Source of the DNA: Eucommia ulmoides
Lineage: Eukaryota; Streptophyta; Magnoliopsida; Garryales; Eucommiaceae
DNA length: 64,000 nt
Direction: 5' to 3'
NCBI GenBank assembly: GCA_016647705.1
Contig: CM028332.1
Location: forward strand, 31,625,300-31,689,299
Made by a program: the position numbers and the translations under genes. Shown one piece after another: positions 33,062 to 45,622 of the stretch (within the stretch, counting starts at the first letter, position 1; each line of letters opens with the position of its first letter). Under the pieces are notes generated by a model that saw only the letters and a program-made list of their open reading frames with translations, did no database searches and was not told the DNA's origin.

Positions 33062-34620
33062 AGAAACTGTTTTTATAAAGAAAAAAAAAAATGCACTAGA
33101 TTAATTATGGGTAATGGGCAAAATGCTCAAATAAGTATAAGCAACACAATATAGGAGTCAATTATGTTATCATAAACTCCCCTTTAGTCAGAGTCTATAA
33201 TAAATAACTATTCTCTAAGCATGGAGATCAACAAAATAAGAAAAATTTATAGATTTAAAAATCCATCATCTTTGGCAGATTAACCTTCAAATTCACATAT
33301 TTCTTTCAAAAAATAATGAAATAAATAATCATTCAAAATTTATTCTCATTTGGTAAACGAATTTATTAAATTATTTATTTCATACAACATCATCATATAA
33401 TTAAATTAATTTGCACAATAATCCCCTTTAGGCAGGTGAACGTATAAATTAATCTAAAATGTTTCTATCAACAAAATAGGAATTTAAAATCTTGCAAACT
33501 TTGTTGGTTAAATTAATTTGATAAAATGATCTCAACAATTCATAAGCAAACATTTCAAATTGGGAAAATTAAATAATATTGCCCAACAATAGTGTATATT
33601 ATCAACATATATGCATATGATCAAAACAAGATGAAGTACGTCACAAAATGTACTTTCAGTGATCAATGATCAATTATAATTACAAAAATTTGAACAATAA
33701 TTTTTTATTACACTTTTAAACTAATTATTAAACTAGTTTATGTAACTTAAAACTAAGAAGGAGAGTACACATTAAAAAATTTTAATTTAGAGAGAGTGAG
33801 TATTGCACTTCTATTCCATATAAACTAATATAATTTTTGATAAATTTTCAACAAAAAAAAAAAAAAAAAAATCAAAAAATAATTTTAAACTAATTAAATT
33901 ACATAAATAAATAATAATTAAATAAAAATTATTTTTTTCCCTCAAAATATAAAATAAAGTATCAAGAAAAATAGAGGACAAAAAAACGAGTGCAATTCTT
34001 GATTTATCAAGTCCTCAACAATAGTTTATAAATTTATTTTCAAAAATGAATTTTACAAAGTACAACTGTAAACGTACATGTTACTTCAGTGGCCTTAGAG
34101 TAATTATCTCTAGGTCATATACATTAATTTATAAGTTTATTTTCTAAAAATAAACTTTAAAGGGTAAAACTGTAAATATAATTGTTACCTTAGAGGTCTT
34201 AGAATAATTAGCTCTAGGTTAACTTTTCTAAATCCATTCCCCTTTGCATTACAGCCGCCGTATCTCTCTCATCACAATCCAGATCTGACTAACCTCTTTC
34301 AGGCTAATTATAGTAGAAATAAAAGGGTAATTTTCAAAGAAGAGGCGGCCAATGACGCGATGGGGATGACGTAGCTGCTCCGATCGATGGAGGATTCTTG
34401 CGATCTATTCGTGGTGGGGAGACACCAGGTAACGAAAACGCCGTTGACGGATTGAAGCGAGTGTTCGGAGCTTGGGATCATCGGAGACATGTTGGCCACG
34501 TCGGATTTCTGTTTTTCGGTGTTGGTGGTGCAATAGTAGCCGTCGGTGAAGTCTAGGTTTCGTGCCAGAAAGGCAGAATGTCGGTGTGAGGAAGGAGGAA
34601 TGACAGAATCTAGGGTTTTT
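33062..34620 (-). other. long 5' leader of element C
   Basis: AT-rich non-coding DNA lies between the gag start and the gypsy insertion. It includes two cccctttag(t/g)cag-type segments followed by caacaaaata (about 33178 and 33420), a 103-bp direct duplication (from 34022 and 34125), and a less AT-rich block at 34240-34615 with the frame 34499-34308, which I do not recognise. The leader continues beyond the gypsy insert at 43591-43839. Confidence 0.5.
34022..34230. repeat. 103-bp direct duplication in the element C leader
   Basis: Units from 34022 and 34125 share tttataartttattttc, aactgtaaa, gttac and taattatctctaggt-like blocks in the same order. Confidence 0.7.
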
Positions 34621-35081
34621 TGTAATACCCCGAAAATTTATATTTTTGAAAAATATTATTTTATATAACTTAATATTTTTAAAGACAATTTTGTGAATTT
34701 GTGGTGTACGTATATACTTTATAATTTTTGGAGTTAAATGTTAAATTTATATTTTTGAAAAATATTATTTTAAATAAGTATAATATTTTTGGGTTCCTTT
34801 GTATATTATGAAAATTTATAATAAATATTTAATAATTTTTGAAAGTTAAATGTTTATTTTAAATTGATTTTAGAAATTTTGAGACTAATGTGTTATTTTA
34901 AATATACTTTTAAGAGTTTTGAGATATAATTAATAATTTTTTTTTTATTTCAAGAGGGAGCATTGTGTAAATAAAATAAAATAAATAAATAAATAGACGG
35001 CTGATTTGGTTTTCTTCGTTAAGAAGGAAACCAAATGCAGCTTCTATATGTGTATTATGTATATATGTTACACGTGTATGT

Positions 35082-35142
<61 letters not shown>

Positions 35143-35821
35143 TACATGGAAAACAAAGATGAACTCTAATAATAAGAAAACCAACATGATCAGATAAACA
35201 TGGGATGAACTCTCGAGAAAAAAAGAAACATATTAAGGGATTTGGAATGTTTTCTTCAGCGAGAATATAAAATTCTGTTTCAAATTTTAGCTTCGGATTT
35301 GAGGTAGAATTTTTAACTCTTTAAATATATGTATTTAATTTTCCTATTGTGTGAAATTTACGTTGTTATTGTTGTCGAATTTTAACTGTTAATTTTATGA
35401 AATAATTATGATTATGTGAAAATTATGTGAAAATCATGCTTAGGTATTTATTTGTTAATTAAACCCATATATTAGAGGAGTTAGAAGTTTATTGAGTGTC
35501 GTCTCACAACCCCACAATCTTGATTGCAGAGCTGGTGGGAGGGAAATGGCAACCAGAATTTTAGTTGAATTTATATTTAAAATTGTAATAGTTTTATTTA
35601 TTATTCACCATTGTAAAATTGATTCGATCAATTAATAAATTATAAATTCGATAATTATCATAATCGTCGCCACATTGTAAATTAAAATATATTTTTTATA
35701 AAACGAATTATTAATTACTTGTCACCATTGCATTAAAAAAATTTATCAGATTTTATGAAATGAAAATTGAGTCAATTGATTTTAGTGTTAATTCTAAAAA
35801 GAGAGAAACTGAGCCATTACA
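34621..35821 (+). repeat. 5' LTR of the gypsy element
   Basis: 1201 bp, TGTAATACCC ... GAGCCATTACA, with inverted TGTAAT/ATTACA ends. It contains a (TAA)n run of about 20 units at 35082-35142. Confidence 0.88.
35082..35142. repeat. (TAA)n microsatellite in 5' LTR
   Basis: About 20 units. The matching 3' LTR has a comparable run at 38689-38745, at whose end another element is inserted. Confidence 0.9.
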
Positions 35822-35823
35822 GG

Positions 35824-35835
35824 CGGTATCAGAGC
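35824..35835 (+). other. tRNA-Met primer-binding site (gypsy)
   Basis: CGGTATCAGAGC, 11 of 12 bases of the initiator tRNA-Met complement, two bases after the LTR end. Confidence 0.85.
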
Positions 35836-36629
35836 GGGTTTATAACCGCCCTAAACTGAGTTATGATACCCATTGCTCCTAATAAATAAAGTAAAACTTA
35901 AAAAAAAAATAAAAAAATTGTATAACTTATTAATTCAATAATAATAAAAAAATAAATTTCACTTTAATTAGATTAGGGTTCTTTAGTTCTGACTGTGGAT
36001 TGAAATGGATCACCTAAAATTGGTTAATTTGAATGACAATATTTGGATTTCGATTATTGACTTTAGTCTGAAGAAGTAAAGAACATCGATTTGAAGAAGT
36101 ATAATTATAATTCTTGATATCTGTTAAAATACTTTATAAATGTGGGGCCCAATTATTACATAATGGAAAGAATGAGATTATGAGGTGAAATGATCTTATG
36201 GCTAGTACAGAAATATGTGTGCGGTATTTTATTATATATCAAAATGATTTGGTTGGTGGATTTAAATGTATCATGCTATTGTAATGGTAGTGGTGGAATT
36301 TGATTTCGGATCAGTGTGTGATTATATTTATATTATATTTTGAAAAATGATTTTTGATAAATATACTTGATCCGTAAATTATTTTTATATTATGAAGACC
36401 GTACAACGATAAGGTGAATGTATTGTCTTCTAGGTAAATTATCAAATTATATTTTCATACTAAAATATGGGAAAAAAAAAAAAAAGTTTATTAAAATTGA
36501 TTATTTTATAACGTTACGCGGATCAAGTAAATTTTTAAATGTGGGAAGTAATTGTTATTATCTGACTATGCTATAGTTGTCTTCTTGTCAGTAGGGCATG
36601 TCCTGCGAGATGTGGATTACTGGTCGGGC

Positions 36630-36800
36630 AAGACCTGCTGGGTGGATATATGTTGTTACCTATCAAGTAAGTCCTGCATGGTGGATATGCATTGTTACTT
36701 GTCAGGTAAGTCCTGCAGGGTGGATATATGTTGTTACTTATCAATCAAGTCCTGCAGGGTGGATATATATTAACTTGTCAGGAGTGCAAATCCTGCAGGT
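36630..36800. repeat. 39-bp tandem repeats in gypsy internal region
   Basis: Units start at 36630, 36669, 36708 and 36747 with period exactly 39 bp (a(a)gtcctgca(g/t)ggtggata then tgttactt), with a degenerate fifth. Because 39 is a multiple of 3, two frames read through as 13-residue Cys/Trp-rich repeats, but nothing suggests they are translated. Confidence 0.85.
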
Positions 36801-37299
36801 GGTTGCCCTTACCATTGGGGATATTAAATGACCCTAGCACTGATAACCACCTTAGATGGCATAATCATATAGGTTATGGTACCATCGTAACTCCTGATCG
36901 TGAGGTAAACGATCCTATAACTAGTAAGGAAGTATGTTATTTTATTATATACAAGTGAGTTGACTAGTGGATTTAAATTTGGTTGTTCTGTTACGATGAT
37001 ATTTTGTTGAGATTCGGATACTACCCAATGTTGCTATATTTTATTGGAAAGTGGATTTTGATAAAAATACTTGATCCACAAAATATTTTTATACTACGAG
37101 GACAGTACACCAATAAAATAATTCAGATAAATATTGATCAATTACTAACGATCAATAGAGTCGGAGTGTAGGGGAAAATGTTGAGACTTTTGGTGGATTT
37201 TATATACATTTTATGTAAGTATGGAATTCAATATCGAACTCGGTATGTTATGTGACTTTGGGGACATAATTATGTGATTTGAGATGTATTTGACTCTAA

Positions 37300-37600
37300 T
37301 ACGTATTTAGGTGTTTGAAGCGTATTCGTGTGGGTGCGACATATCTATTTGTTTGCGACATATTTGGGTATTTCTAGATATAGGTTTGGGATATATTTAT
37401 GTATTTCGAAGTGTATTTATTGGATTGACACATATTTATGTGATTCATATGTATTCATGTATCTCAATATGTATTTATGTGATTTGGTGGTATTTATGTG
37501 TTTTGAGATATATTTATATGATTTTAATGTATTTAGGTGTTTTGAGACTTATTATGTGCTTGAGAAATATTTATGTGTTTTAGACGTATTGTGAAAAATT
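37300..37600. repeat. degenerate short tandem repeats (gtatttatgtgatt)
   Basis: About a dozen imperfect units of roughly 20-24 bp built on gtatttatgtg(a/t)ttt. Several frames stay open because of the repeat, not because of coding. Confidence 0.7.
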
Positions 37601-38212
37601 TATTAGAAGTTTGGATTGAGTTGATATTTATGAAAAAGTTTATGAGATTGAGATTGATTATTTTTAGTCCCACAGGACAGTCCACAAGGAATTGGGCTAT
37701 CTGTTGGATAAGATGTTGGCTGCGATATATTGGCTTGAAATATTGGATGAAATTGGTAAATGCTAGTTATGGGATATGTCAATAGACTTAAAAAGTAATG
37801 CCAAGTGAGAAACATTATTGTGGTCGTAGACCTATTGGAATTGAGATAAATCCAATCCAATGAGACTATCCGGATATTTTAAAGATATATTGTTATTTAT
37901 TGCTATTTTTATCAGAGTAGCTCAGCGGAAACATTTAGAAACATAAGATTCTTTTAGCAATTGGTTATCTGTACTAGGTGTTACCGACCAAAGTGCATCC
38001 GATCTGTAGGTTGTTAGATATAATGTAGGCCACTGCGAATGTGGTTGTAGCGATGAGTGGAATGGATTTTAATGATTATGAATTATGGTTGACTTTCGGT
38101 TACGGGACTCTACAAAGAGAATAATTATTCTAGAATCGAGTGTGAGCAACCTAACCGTGTGATGCGATCCTGAATTACTATTATTTTGAACGAAATTTTG
38201 AGGACGAAATTT

Positions 38213-38228
38213 ATTTAGGGGGCTAGAT
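38213..38228 (+). other. polypurine tract of the gypsy element
   Basis: TTTAGGGGGCTAGAT follows gaggacgaaatt, the usual 3' end context of Tekay/Del-like elements, directly before the 3' LTR. Confidence 0.75.
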
Positions 38229-38688
38229 TATAATACCCCAGAAATTTATATTTTTGAAAAATATTACTTTATATAAATTTAATATTTTTAGAGACGATTT
38301 TGTGAATTTGTGGTGTACATGTATACTTTATAATTTTTGGAATTAAATGTTAAATTTATATTTTCAAAAAATATTATTTTATATAAGTATAATATTTTTG
38401 GGTTGCTTTGTATATTATGAAAATTTATAATAAATATTTGATAATTTTTGGAAGTTAAATGTTTATTTTAAATTGATTTTAGAAGTTTTGAGACTAATGT
38501 GTTATTTTAAATATACTTTTAAGAGTTTTGAGATATAATTAATATTTTTTTTTTATTTCAAGAGGGGGCATTGTGTAAATAAAAAAAATAAATAAATAAA
38601 TAAACGACTGATTTGGTTTCCTTCATTAAGAAGGAAACCAAATGCTGCTTATATATGTGTATTATGTATATATGTTACACATGTATGT

Positions 38689-38745
<57 letters not shown>

Positions 38746-40948
38746 TGTTGGCCTAGTGAGCTGCTTAAGAGGGAGATGAATTGGGTAGTATTAAAAAATT
38801 ATCTGAATAATAATAACACTTCAAAAATTCAAACAATTAATTTTATCTTAAAATTAATTATTATTTTTATAGCAACGGATATGTGTTATCAACTAGGTGC
38901 ACACCATACAACAATATAAGTAAAATAAATAAAATAGCACACCACGATATATCTTGGTTCACTAAGTTACTTTTGGCTAATCTAGTCCTCCGAACCCCAC
39001 GGAGATTTGCACCCACTAAACTCAAGATTCCTTTAAAGGTATGAACCAAACCCTCACAAAGATTCTTTTCATAGGCTCAGAATCAACCTTTACAAATTTC
39101 TTTTTCCAAGCTCAGGAATAACCTTTACTTTTTACAAGCTCAAGAATAACCTAATTCTATTACAGGAAGAATCACGACCTAATTCTTTTTATACCTTAGG
39201 CTCAAGAATCAAAACCTCACAAAAATACTCCAACTATCATTTTCCCAAGTAAGGATAAAACCTTTACAAAATCACTCAAAAAATTCAATCAAGGAAGAAT
39301 TAAAGCCTAATCTTTTTATACCTTAGGCAAAGATCAAAACCTCAATCTTTTTACCGGAAGAGATTGAAACCAATTACCCTTGATTAGACACTCCTAGTAT
39401 TATTTAATCTGACACTCAACTCACCAATTACAAATAATTGATAAGTGATTTTCCCACTCAGAACTTCTATCACCTCAGATAAATTAGAACTCAATTAATA
39501 TCTCAAAACTAGTGATAGGAAAGTGAGATATTCAAAATTTAATTTTAAACAAAAAATGGGTAGCACGTAATTGAGTATGTAATCAGATTTCTTAAAAAAT
39601 TGTTTCAAAAATATTTTTAATAAAAAATTTGGAAAACAATTTCAAAAATCAAAATCCAAATAATAAATAATAGAATCAAGTAACAATTAATAACAAGTAA
39701 TTTGAAATGATCTCACTAGGATTCCACCGAATAAACAAGGATTAGCAATGCAACTTCAAATCAGTGATCAACAATAATTTTCTTCAATATCTCAAGAATG
39801 ATTTTCAAGACAATTCTCACAAAACTCTCAGTACGATAACTCTTAGAAAGCATGAGAGTTGAATAACTCAGAATAATTGATATCTCATCTCTCTTTGAAG
39901 TGAAAAACGCATATCTACTTAAAAGAGAATAAAACAAGCTCTCCAATGACTAGTTCCTACTTGTTATGACATTTAATTGCTCTTATAGACCCCTTATATT
40001 ATTAAGACTTTACCCTGATTTAAATTAGTTAATTATGGCTTTTAAACATCCCAGTTAAGTCCCCTAAATATTTTTCAATCACAATTAAATAGGATAGAAA
40101 AAATTACATGTACCAAATTGAGAAATGTTCAAATTTAATGAACCAAATCTATAGGGATATCATAATATATGTTGCATATATCAAATAACATCAAATCCCG
40201 AAAACATCTCTCAAATCTTAACCATAAAATGGCTAGTAATGGTTACTTTTAGAATAAAATCTAAGATTCCACAAAATCCTGAAATAGTGCCATAAGTCGA
40301 CTTACCAAGGGTTACCTGTCGACTACTCGATTTAGGATATGACCAAGCTAAAATTTCTAGCCCATCGGTCAATCTATCTGTCGACCTAGAGATTCAGATA
40401 GTTATATTTCTGGTCACATGTCGACCTCCTTGTCGACTGATCGATTCAGAGAGTTTACTATTCAAGCGCAGGTCGACTTATCTGTCGACTGACTAATGCT
40501 GGAACACTTCTCCTAATTCGATTTTAATTCATTTTCTTTGACGTTTTCATCTTTTTAATCGATTTCTTTTTTCAGTTAGCTCCACTACATTCTTAAATTT
40601 AATTTTAATTAATTATCTTTACATTTTTCAATAACACATAGGAGCAAATAATTTCACTAATTAGGATCCTATAAAAAACATACATATTTATAAAAATTAT
40701 TTTGTGTCGTGTGTGATCCTAATTGAGATATTAAGAGTTGAAATTTAACTTGAGTTGTTTTCCCTAGGTTCTTCAAATTCTTCGACCTCTTAATCCTTCA
40801 TCATCTTTGTCATCATCTTTTAGCATCCATTCATTACTTGTCATCATATCTTTATCATTGGAACTAATAAACTGGAACACTTAATTAAACCGTTAGTTCA
40901 ACTAAAAATATCAATATTTAATTGTCCATCAAAATCTTAGAATCAACA
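38746..40948 (-). repeat. 3' LTR of the third family copy
   Basis: Reverse complement of the LTRs at 9806-12256 and 13190-15478, about 2.2 kb. It keeps GTCGAC palindromes (about 40295-40495). Confidence 0.85.
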
Positions 40949-40961
40949 ATCCCCCCCTTTT
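40949..40961 (-). other. polypurine tract of the third family copy
   Basis: On the minus strand AAAAGGGGGGGAT directly precedes the LTR start TGTTGATT. This defines the LTR start for the whole family. Confidence 0.8.
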
Positions 40962-42439
40962 GATGATGACAATTGACTTTGATATTTTTTTCAAAACAAT
41001 AATGTAACTATGCTCCCCCTAAATCCGAGGACAGGTTCTTTAACTCTTTAAAACAAAGTAATGAAGATAATCATAAGATTTTCAATCAAAGAACAAATTT
41101 CAATATATAATAAACTCTCCCATAAGATATTCAATAAAACATCAACTAATTCTCACCCTTTATCATCTCAAAAAAACATTGGGGAGGGGGGAACAAAAAA
41201 TATCATTACTCTAAGTAAGTGTCATGAACTTTAATTTTTTGCTAGAGATTTAGTGAGTATAAAAAACTAATCAAAAGTATCAAAATCTTCAATATCATCT
41301 TTTTGAATTTTAGTATAACACATAATATTGCCTCTCTTACGAACACTTCTCCCCATATATAATTTTAAACAAACAAATTCATGCTTAGGAGAATAAACCT
41401 GAGGTAATCAAAATATTTTAACAATATAGCATGTATTTATATAGTTTCAGTTAAGTCCACATGCCTTACCAAATAATATCTTCCTTTAAGATAGAGTCTA
41501 GAAACATGTAATCGTTAATGCACTAGGACAGGAGGCATATCTCAAGAATAATGATGTTATCTCATATCATTCTAGATCTCTTCATAATCACAATCATTTA
41601 AAAATCAATAGATATGCGACGTATTGAGAAGAACATATTATCATCCATATAGCAAGATACTTAATATACATAAATATATTTATGTGCACAAAAATATTAA
41701 CTTGAAACACTAAGCACAATTTGATATTTATTCAATTGATCATATATGGTATCAAAAAGAATTCATATGCTTTCATCCTAATATTAACCATAAAACTCTC
41801 ATCATTATCAAATTAAATCATTCAATTCACATCAATATAAAATATTATGCATTTTAATAAATCAAGATATATAAAATAAAAACTCAATTCATTTAATTCA
41901 ATTTCTAAATCTCATAACATGTTTAAAGAATTAACTCATGATCACTACTTGATATAAACATATAAAAACATGTTAATAATCGTTAACTAAACGTGATTCT
42001 TATAATCACCATGTAATGTTTCTAACACAAAAAGTGAACACATCATTTAAAATAAGTCTTAGAAACAACTATCAACTTACTTATTTATCAAGTTGGGACT
42101 CTCTCTGTTTAACAAATTTAATAAATTTAAAATGTGAGGGATTATGAGTACCTTTTATATCTTTCAGGGCGACTTTACTTTTTTACCTCATTTGTGCTCA
42201 TGATTGCTTTAGGTGCATAATTTCTCTTGCTCTGTCCGTATCTTATCAACCTTTGATTTTTGCTATTTGATTCATTGATGATTTCCTTTTCACGTATCGC
42301 TTGTGGCTTCCTAGTGATATCCCATCTTGGCTTTTTTACAATTTTTCTCTTTACACATTTCTCTTGTGGCTTCTTAGTAATTTCACATTCTGTCTTTGGT
42401 GCATCTTTTCGTTTTGCATGCGTCGCTTATGGATCCTTG

Positions 42440-42895
42440 ATGACTTCTTGTCTTGGTTTTGATATAACTTTTTTGTTTGCTCCTTTGGGTCCACTTCTGA
42501 CATTATGTCATTCTGCACAAGATATTTCAATAGTTCTCTTCGGTATCCATTTTATTTTAGATCCGTCTTTATTAGACATAAACTTAGGGTTCCGAAACGG
42601 ACATTATACTTTAAAATGCCCAACCCTATTACAATAATAACATCTCAAATCTAATTTACAATAGAATGCACGAGATGTAAAACAAGAATCATTTCTAACA
42701 ATAGCCACATAATTATCATTGGCTTGTGATAAAGGATGAGACGATGAAACATATCCACTTTACCTAGAAAAATTATTTTTTAGAAGCTCTTGAAACAGAC
42801 TTGAGGTCGGATTTTGATTTTTCAAAATTTTTCTTAAGTAAATCGATTTTTGAATCATGATCTGACCTTTGCTTAGAGGATGATTAGATTTGTGT
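42440..42895 (-). pseudogene. gag remnant of the third family copy
   Basis: Reversed, this matches the gag at 12680-13190: the coiled-coil-like part, the CYYCNRVGHFK knuckle region (around 42620-42660) and the Lys-rich tail. The zinc knuckle's last Cys region differs through a stop. An open plus-strand frame at 42260-42637 is only its antisense. Confidence 0.7.
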
Positions 42896-43825
42896 GCGTG
42901 TTTGTGTTTGTGTGTTTGGAAAACCAAGATGACCAGATAAACAGGGGATGAACTCTCGAGAAAAAAAAACATATTAAGGGATTTGGAATGTTTTCTTCAG
43001 CGAGAATAGAAAATTCTGGTTTGGATTTCAGCTTCGGATTTGAGGTAGAATTTCTAACTCTTTAAATATATGTATTTACTTTTCCTATTGTGTAAAATTT
43101 ACTTTGTTATTGTTGTCAAATTTTAATTGTTAATTTTATGAAATAATTATGATTATGTGAAAATTATGTGGAAATCTTACTTGGGTGTTTATTTGTTAAT
43201 TAAACCCATATATTAGAGGGTTGGAAGTCTATTGAATGCCGGCTCACAACTTTACAGTCTTAATTATAAGGCTGGCGGGAGGGAAACGACGACCGAATTT
43301 TTAGTTGTGTTTCTATTTAAAATTGTAATTGTTCTATTTATTATTCACCATTATAAAATCGATTTGATCAATTGATAAATTATAAATTCGATAATTATTA
43401 TCATCGCCGTCGCATTGTAAATTAAAATATATTTTTTATAAAATGAATTATTAATTATTTGTCGTTGTCGCATTAAAAAAAAAATCAGATTTTATGAAAT
43501 GAAAATTGGGTCAATTGGTTTTAATGTTAATTCTCCAAGGGGAGAAACCATAGAAACCGTGTGGCAGCCTTGGAAAATCAGGTCATTACATTTTTGGCCA
43601 AAATTTCGATGTTGAATTACTCTTGGATTATACAACCAAATTACACATATAATATATCGATTTGAAGTATGAATCAAGAGGAACAAAAGCCTTGAAGTTT
43701 TACAATCAATCGAAACAAAAAAATCATACGAAATCATTACTCAAAGATTCGGCTCCGAAAATAAATAAATAAAATAAAAAAATTATTTTCAATTTCTAAT
43801 TGTAGATCCTAAATCATGTATGTTG

Positions 43826-43837
43826 GCTCTGATATCA
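43826..43837 (-). other. tRNA-Met primer-binding site of element C
   Basis: The minus strand reads TGATATCAGAGC, 11 of 12 bases of the initiator tRNA-Met complement, two bases from the 5' LTR end. Confidence 0.85.
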
Positions 43838-43839
43838 CA

Positions 43840-44312
43840 TGTTGATTAAATCTCATAATCATAATATTACGAAAATTAATTAATGATCTTAATCATACAT
43901 GATTAAAAGAACACAACAATTTCAAGAACGATTACTGAAAGTGTACCTGTTTGAGCAATTGTAGATGATTGATCGTCGCAAGAGATTACACACTAGGTCT
44001 TCTTCTCTATGATGCAGATTTTCAGTTATGGTGACTTTCAATGGGAAGAAACCCTTAAATCTAGACTAGAGAAGGAACGTAGTATTTATAATAATGATTT
44101 TTCATTGGGCCCTCCCAGAACGGGCTTCAATGTTACTAAAAACATACACTTTCCACTCAACTGGGCTTCTACACAAAAGATAGCACAACCCAAATCAAAA
44201 TGTGATCACTATTTAATTGGACTGCTTATATAATAGACTATCTATTAACCCATTTTTATAAAATAATTAATTCAATTAATGTTAACCCATATTTAATAAA
44301 AAAATTCCAACA
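43840..44312 (-). repeat. 5' LTR of element C
   Basis: 473 bp. Plus-strand text starts TGTTGATTAAATC and ends AATTCCAACA. It matches 26299-26772. Confidence 0.88.
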
Positions 44313-44640
44313 TCCTGCACACGACAACAAGTAGAAGAAAAATACAATTCAAATTCAGATAATTGACTGACAAACATGAGATTAAGAGTAAAGTTAGGGA
44401 CCAAATATGTATCGTAGAGAGCTAAATGAGAAGTGTCAACATGTCTAATGTGGTTCACTGACAGGTTTGACCCATTGGCAGTGTGTATAATGGGTGCATA
44501 CTTATCATGATTTAAAAAAAAAAAAAAAAGGATAAGGGCATCAGATGTTATATAATTGTAACTGGTAGAAGCAAAATACCATTGAGATGTACCTGGTATA
44601 GCTGACATGGTTGTATGAGTGATAGTATTAGATATAACCT
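44313..44640 (-). pseudogene. copia protease and start of pre-integrase (element A)
   Basis: The piece 44608-44313 begins MSAIPGTSQWYFASTSYN, which aligns with the protease of element B (WYFDYAYCNHM). The catalytic Asp position reads Ala. It continues through the LVPNFTLNL region to CRVQD, where element C interrupts it. The next residues are found at 26298. Confidence 0.75.
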
Positions 44641-44775
44641 ATTTAACCATGGCTTCGAAGTTGCTCAAATTGGTTGAAGGTAGAGATGAATACAGTGTAG
44701 TGTTAGTTGTCGTAGTGGCAACGTTTTTTGATTTGTAGTACAATTGATTACGAAAACCTTGAGAATAGGACTGAT

Positions 44776-45622
44776 TCAAGTTTGATTGGTTCCTAGACGA
44801 TTGAAGTGGAAGTTTATGACAGTCTGTGAGGTAGTATCTTGATTCTTTGCATAATTTACAAAAACGAGAGGTGCATTTGAGTAGTTCGTGACCTTGTTCC
44901 CTGGTGTTGCAAGAGTTACATCTATATTTGGTTCTTGGAGTATTGCAAGTGGTGTTTTCCCTCTCAGTAAATAAAAAATAACATTATCAAGGATCGCTCC
45001 TGTGTAATATTGAGGCACAAACATACTTATATTCTTACCTGAGAGCCATTAGAAACTACATCAAACACATCTCATTTTGTAGCTTGTGTTGAGAACACCA
45101 TCCTTGAGAAGTTTCCAAACTTGCTCAGAGAGAGCCAACTAATCCTACACAACATTCATATGAGATAAAAAATTATTGATAGACTTCCCATGTCCTTAGT
45201 GCATTCTGTGGTGCATGGAAAAATGTTGATTTTGATGTGAAAGATTGACTTTGGCGTAGTGGAGGGAGAGGAGATCCCAAACTTGTTCATTGTCTCAAAT
45301 CTATCAAACTGAATTTTGATAGATGAGATTATAGTGGAACGAAAACATGTAAAGATTTGATGATTCTTTTTTTCCCAATCATGGAGATGCTCAGTAAATT
45401 TTTCATCATCTTCTATGTCTCTTTGGGTGGGTAATGTAATGTCCGAATCAAAATATGCCACAATTTTTTACCAATCAAGAATCTAGGCATCTCTTGAGCC
45501 CAAAAGATGTAGTTCAACTCATCCAAGATAATAATAACGACATTTGGTGAGTCTAATCTCTCCATGGGCAAAAAAGGTACTATTTGAGGGTGAATCAAGG
45601 CAAAAAAAAGGATAAAAATCAA
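44776..45622 (-). pseudogene. copia gag (element A)
   Basis: Pieces 45622-45413, 45461-45156 and 45024-44776 match the gag of element B: VIIILDELNYIFWAQEM, KKLWHIL, HDWEKKNHQI, then a tail. Frames change twice. The UBN2-type capsid is recognisable, but no intact zinc knuckle was seen. Confidence 0.7.

Larger units (their letters stand above)
38746..42914 (-). mobile_element. truncated third copy of the long-LTR family, inserted in the gypsy 3' LTR
   Basis: The left part, 38746-40948, is a full LTR in reverse (TGTTGGCC ... GAATCAACA). Next come a polypurine tract (40949-40961) and about 1.9 kb of internal DNA ending in gag text. The 5' LTR and primer site are missing: gag is cut at about 42895 and the gypsy LTR resumes at about 42915. 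The insertion point is the end of a (TAA)n run. It preserves the internal sequence and tract that the copy at 9806-15478 lost. Confidence 0.82.
34621..43590 (+). mobile_element. coding-deficient Ty3/gypsy element (Tekay/Del-like ends)
   Basis: LTRs 34621-35821 and 38229-43590 (the latter split by another element) start T(G/A)TAATACCC and end ATTACA. A tRNA-Met primer site at 35824-35835 and a polypurine tract at about 38213-38228 (tttagggggctag after gaggacgaaat) are those of Tekay/Del-like chromoviruses. The internal 2.4 kb has no gag, protease, RT or integrase, only tandem repeats and anonymous DNA. The target duplication is TTTTT on both sides, weak evidence because it lies in a T run. It sits in the leader of element C. 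Confidence 0.82.
38229..43590 (+). repeat. 3' LTR of the gypsy element, interrupted
   Basis: Left part 38229-38745 and right part about 42915-43590 add to about 1.19 kb and match the 5' LTR in order. The left part breaks at the (TAA)n run and the right part resumes at aaaaccaagatgaccag. About 30 bp expected at the junction are missing. The first G of TG is A. Confidence 0.82.
26299..44312 (-). mobile_element. Tork-like Ty1/copia retrotransposon C with two further elements nested inside
   Basis: Two LTR copies (26299-26772 and 43840-44312, about 473 bp) end in TGTT...AACA. A polypurine tract lies inside the first and a tRNA-Met primer site inside the second, so the element reads on the minus strand. 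Target duplications are TCTTG (26294-26298) and TCCTG (44313-44317). Between them lie RNase H, RT, linker, integrase, protease remnant and gag in reverse copia order. The nested insertions are a solo LTR (29014-30601) and a Ty3/gypsy element (34621-43590). Without them the element is about 7.4 kb. All frames are broken. Confidence 0.88.

Noticed and set aside
36552..36831. Cys/Trp-rich repeat protein
   Set aside because: The frame is a by-product of a 39-bp tandem repeat inside a non-coding retroelement interior.
42260..42637. 125-codon plus-strand frame
   Set aside because: It is antisense to the gag-side internal region of the truncated long-LTR copy.
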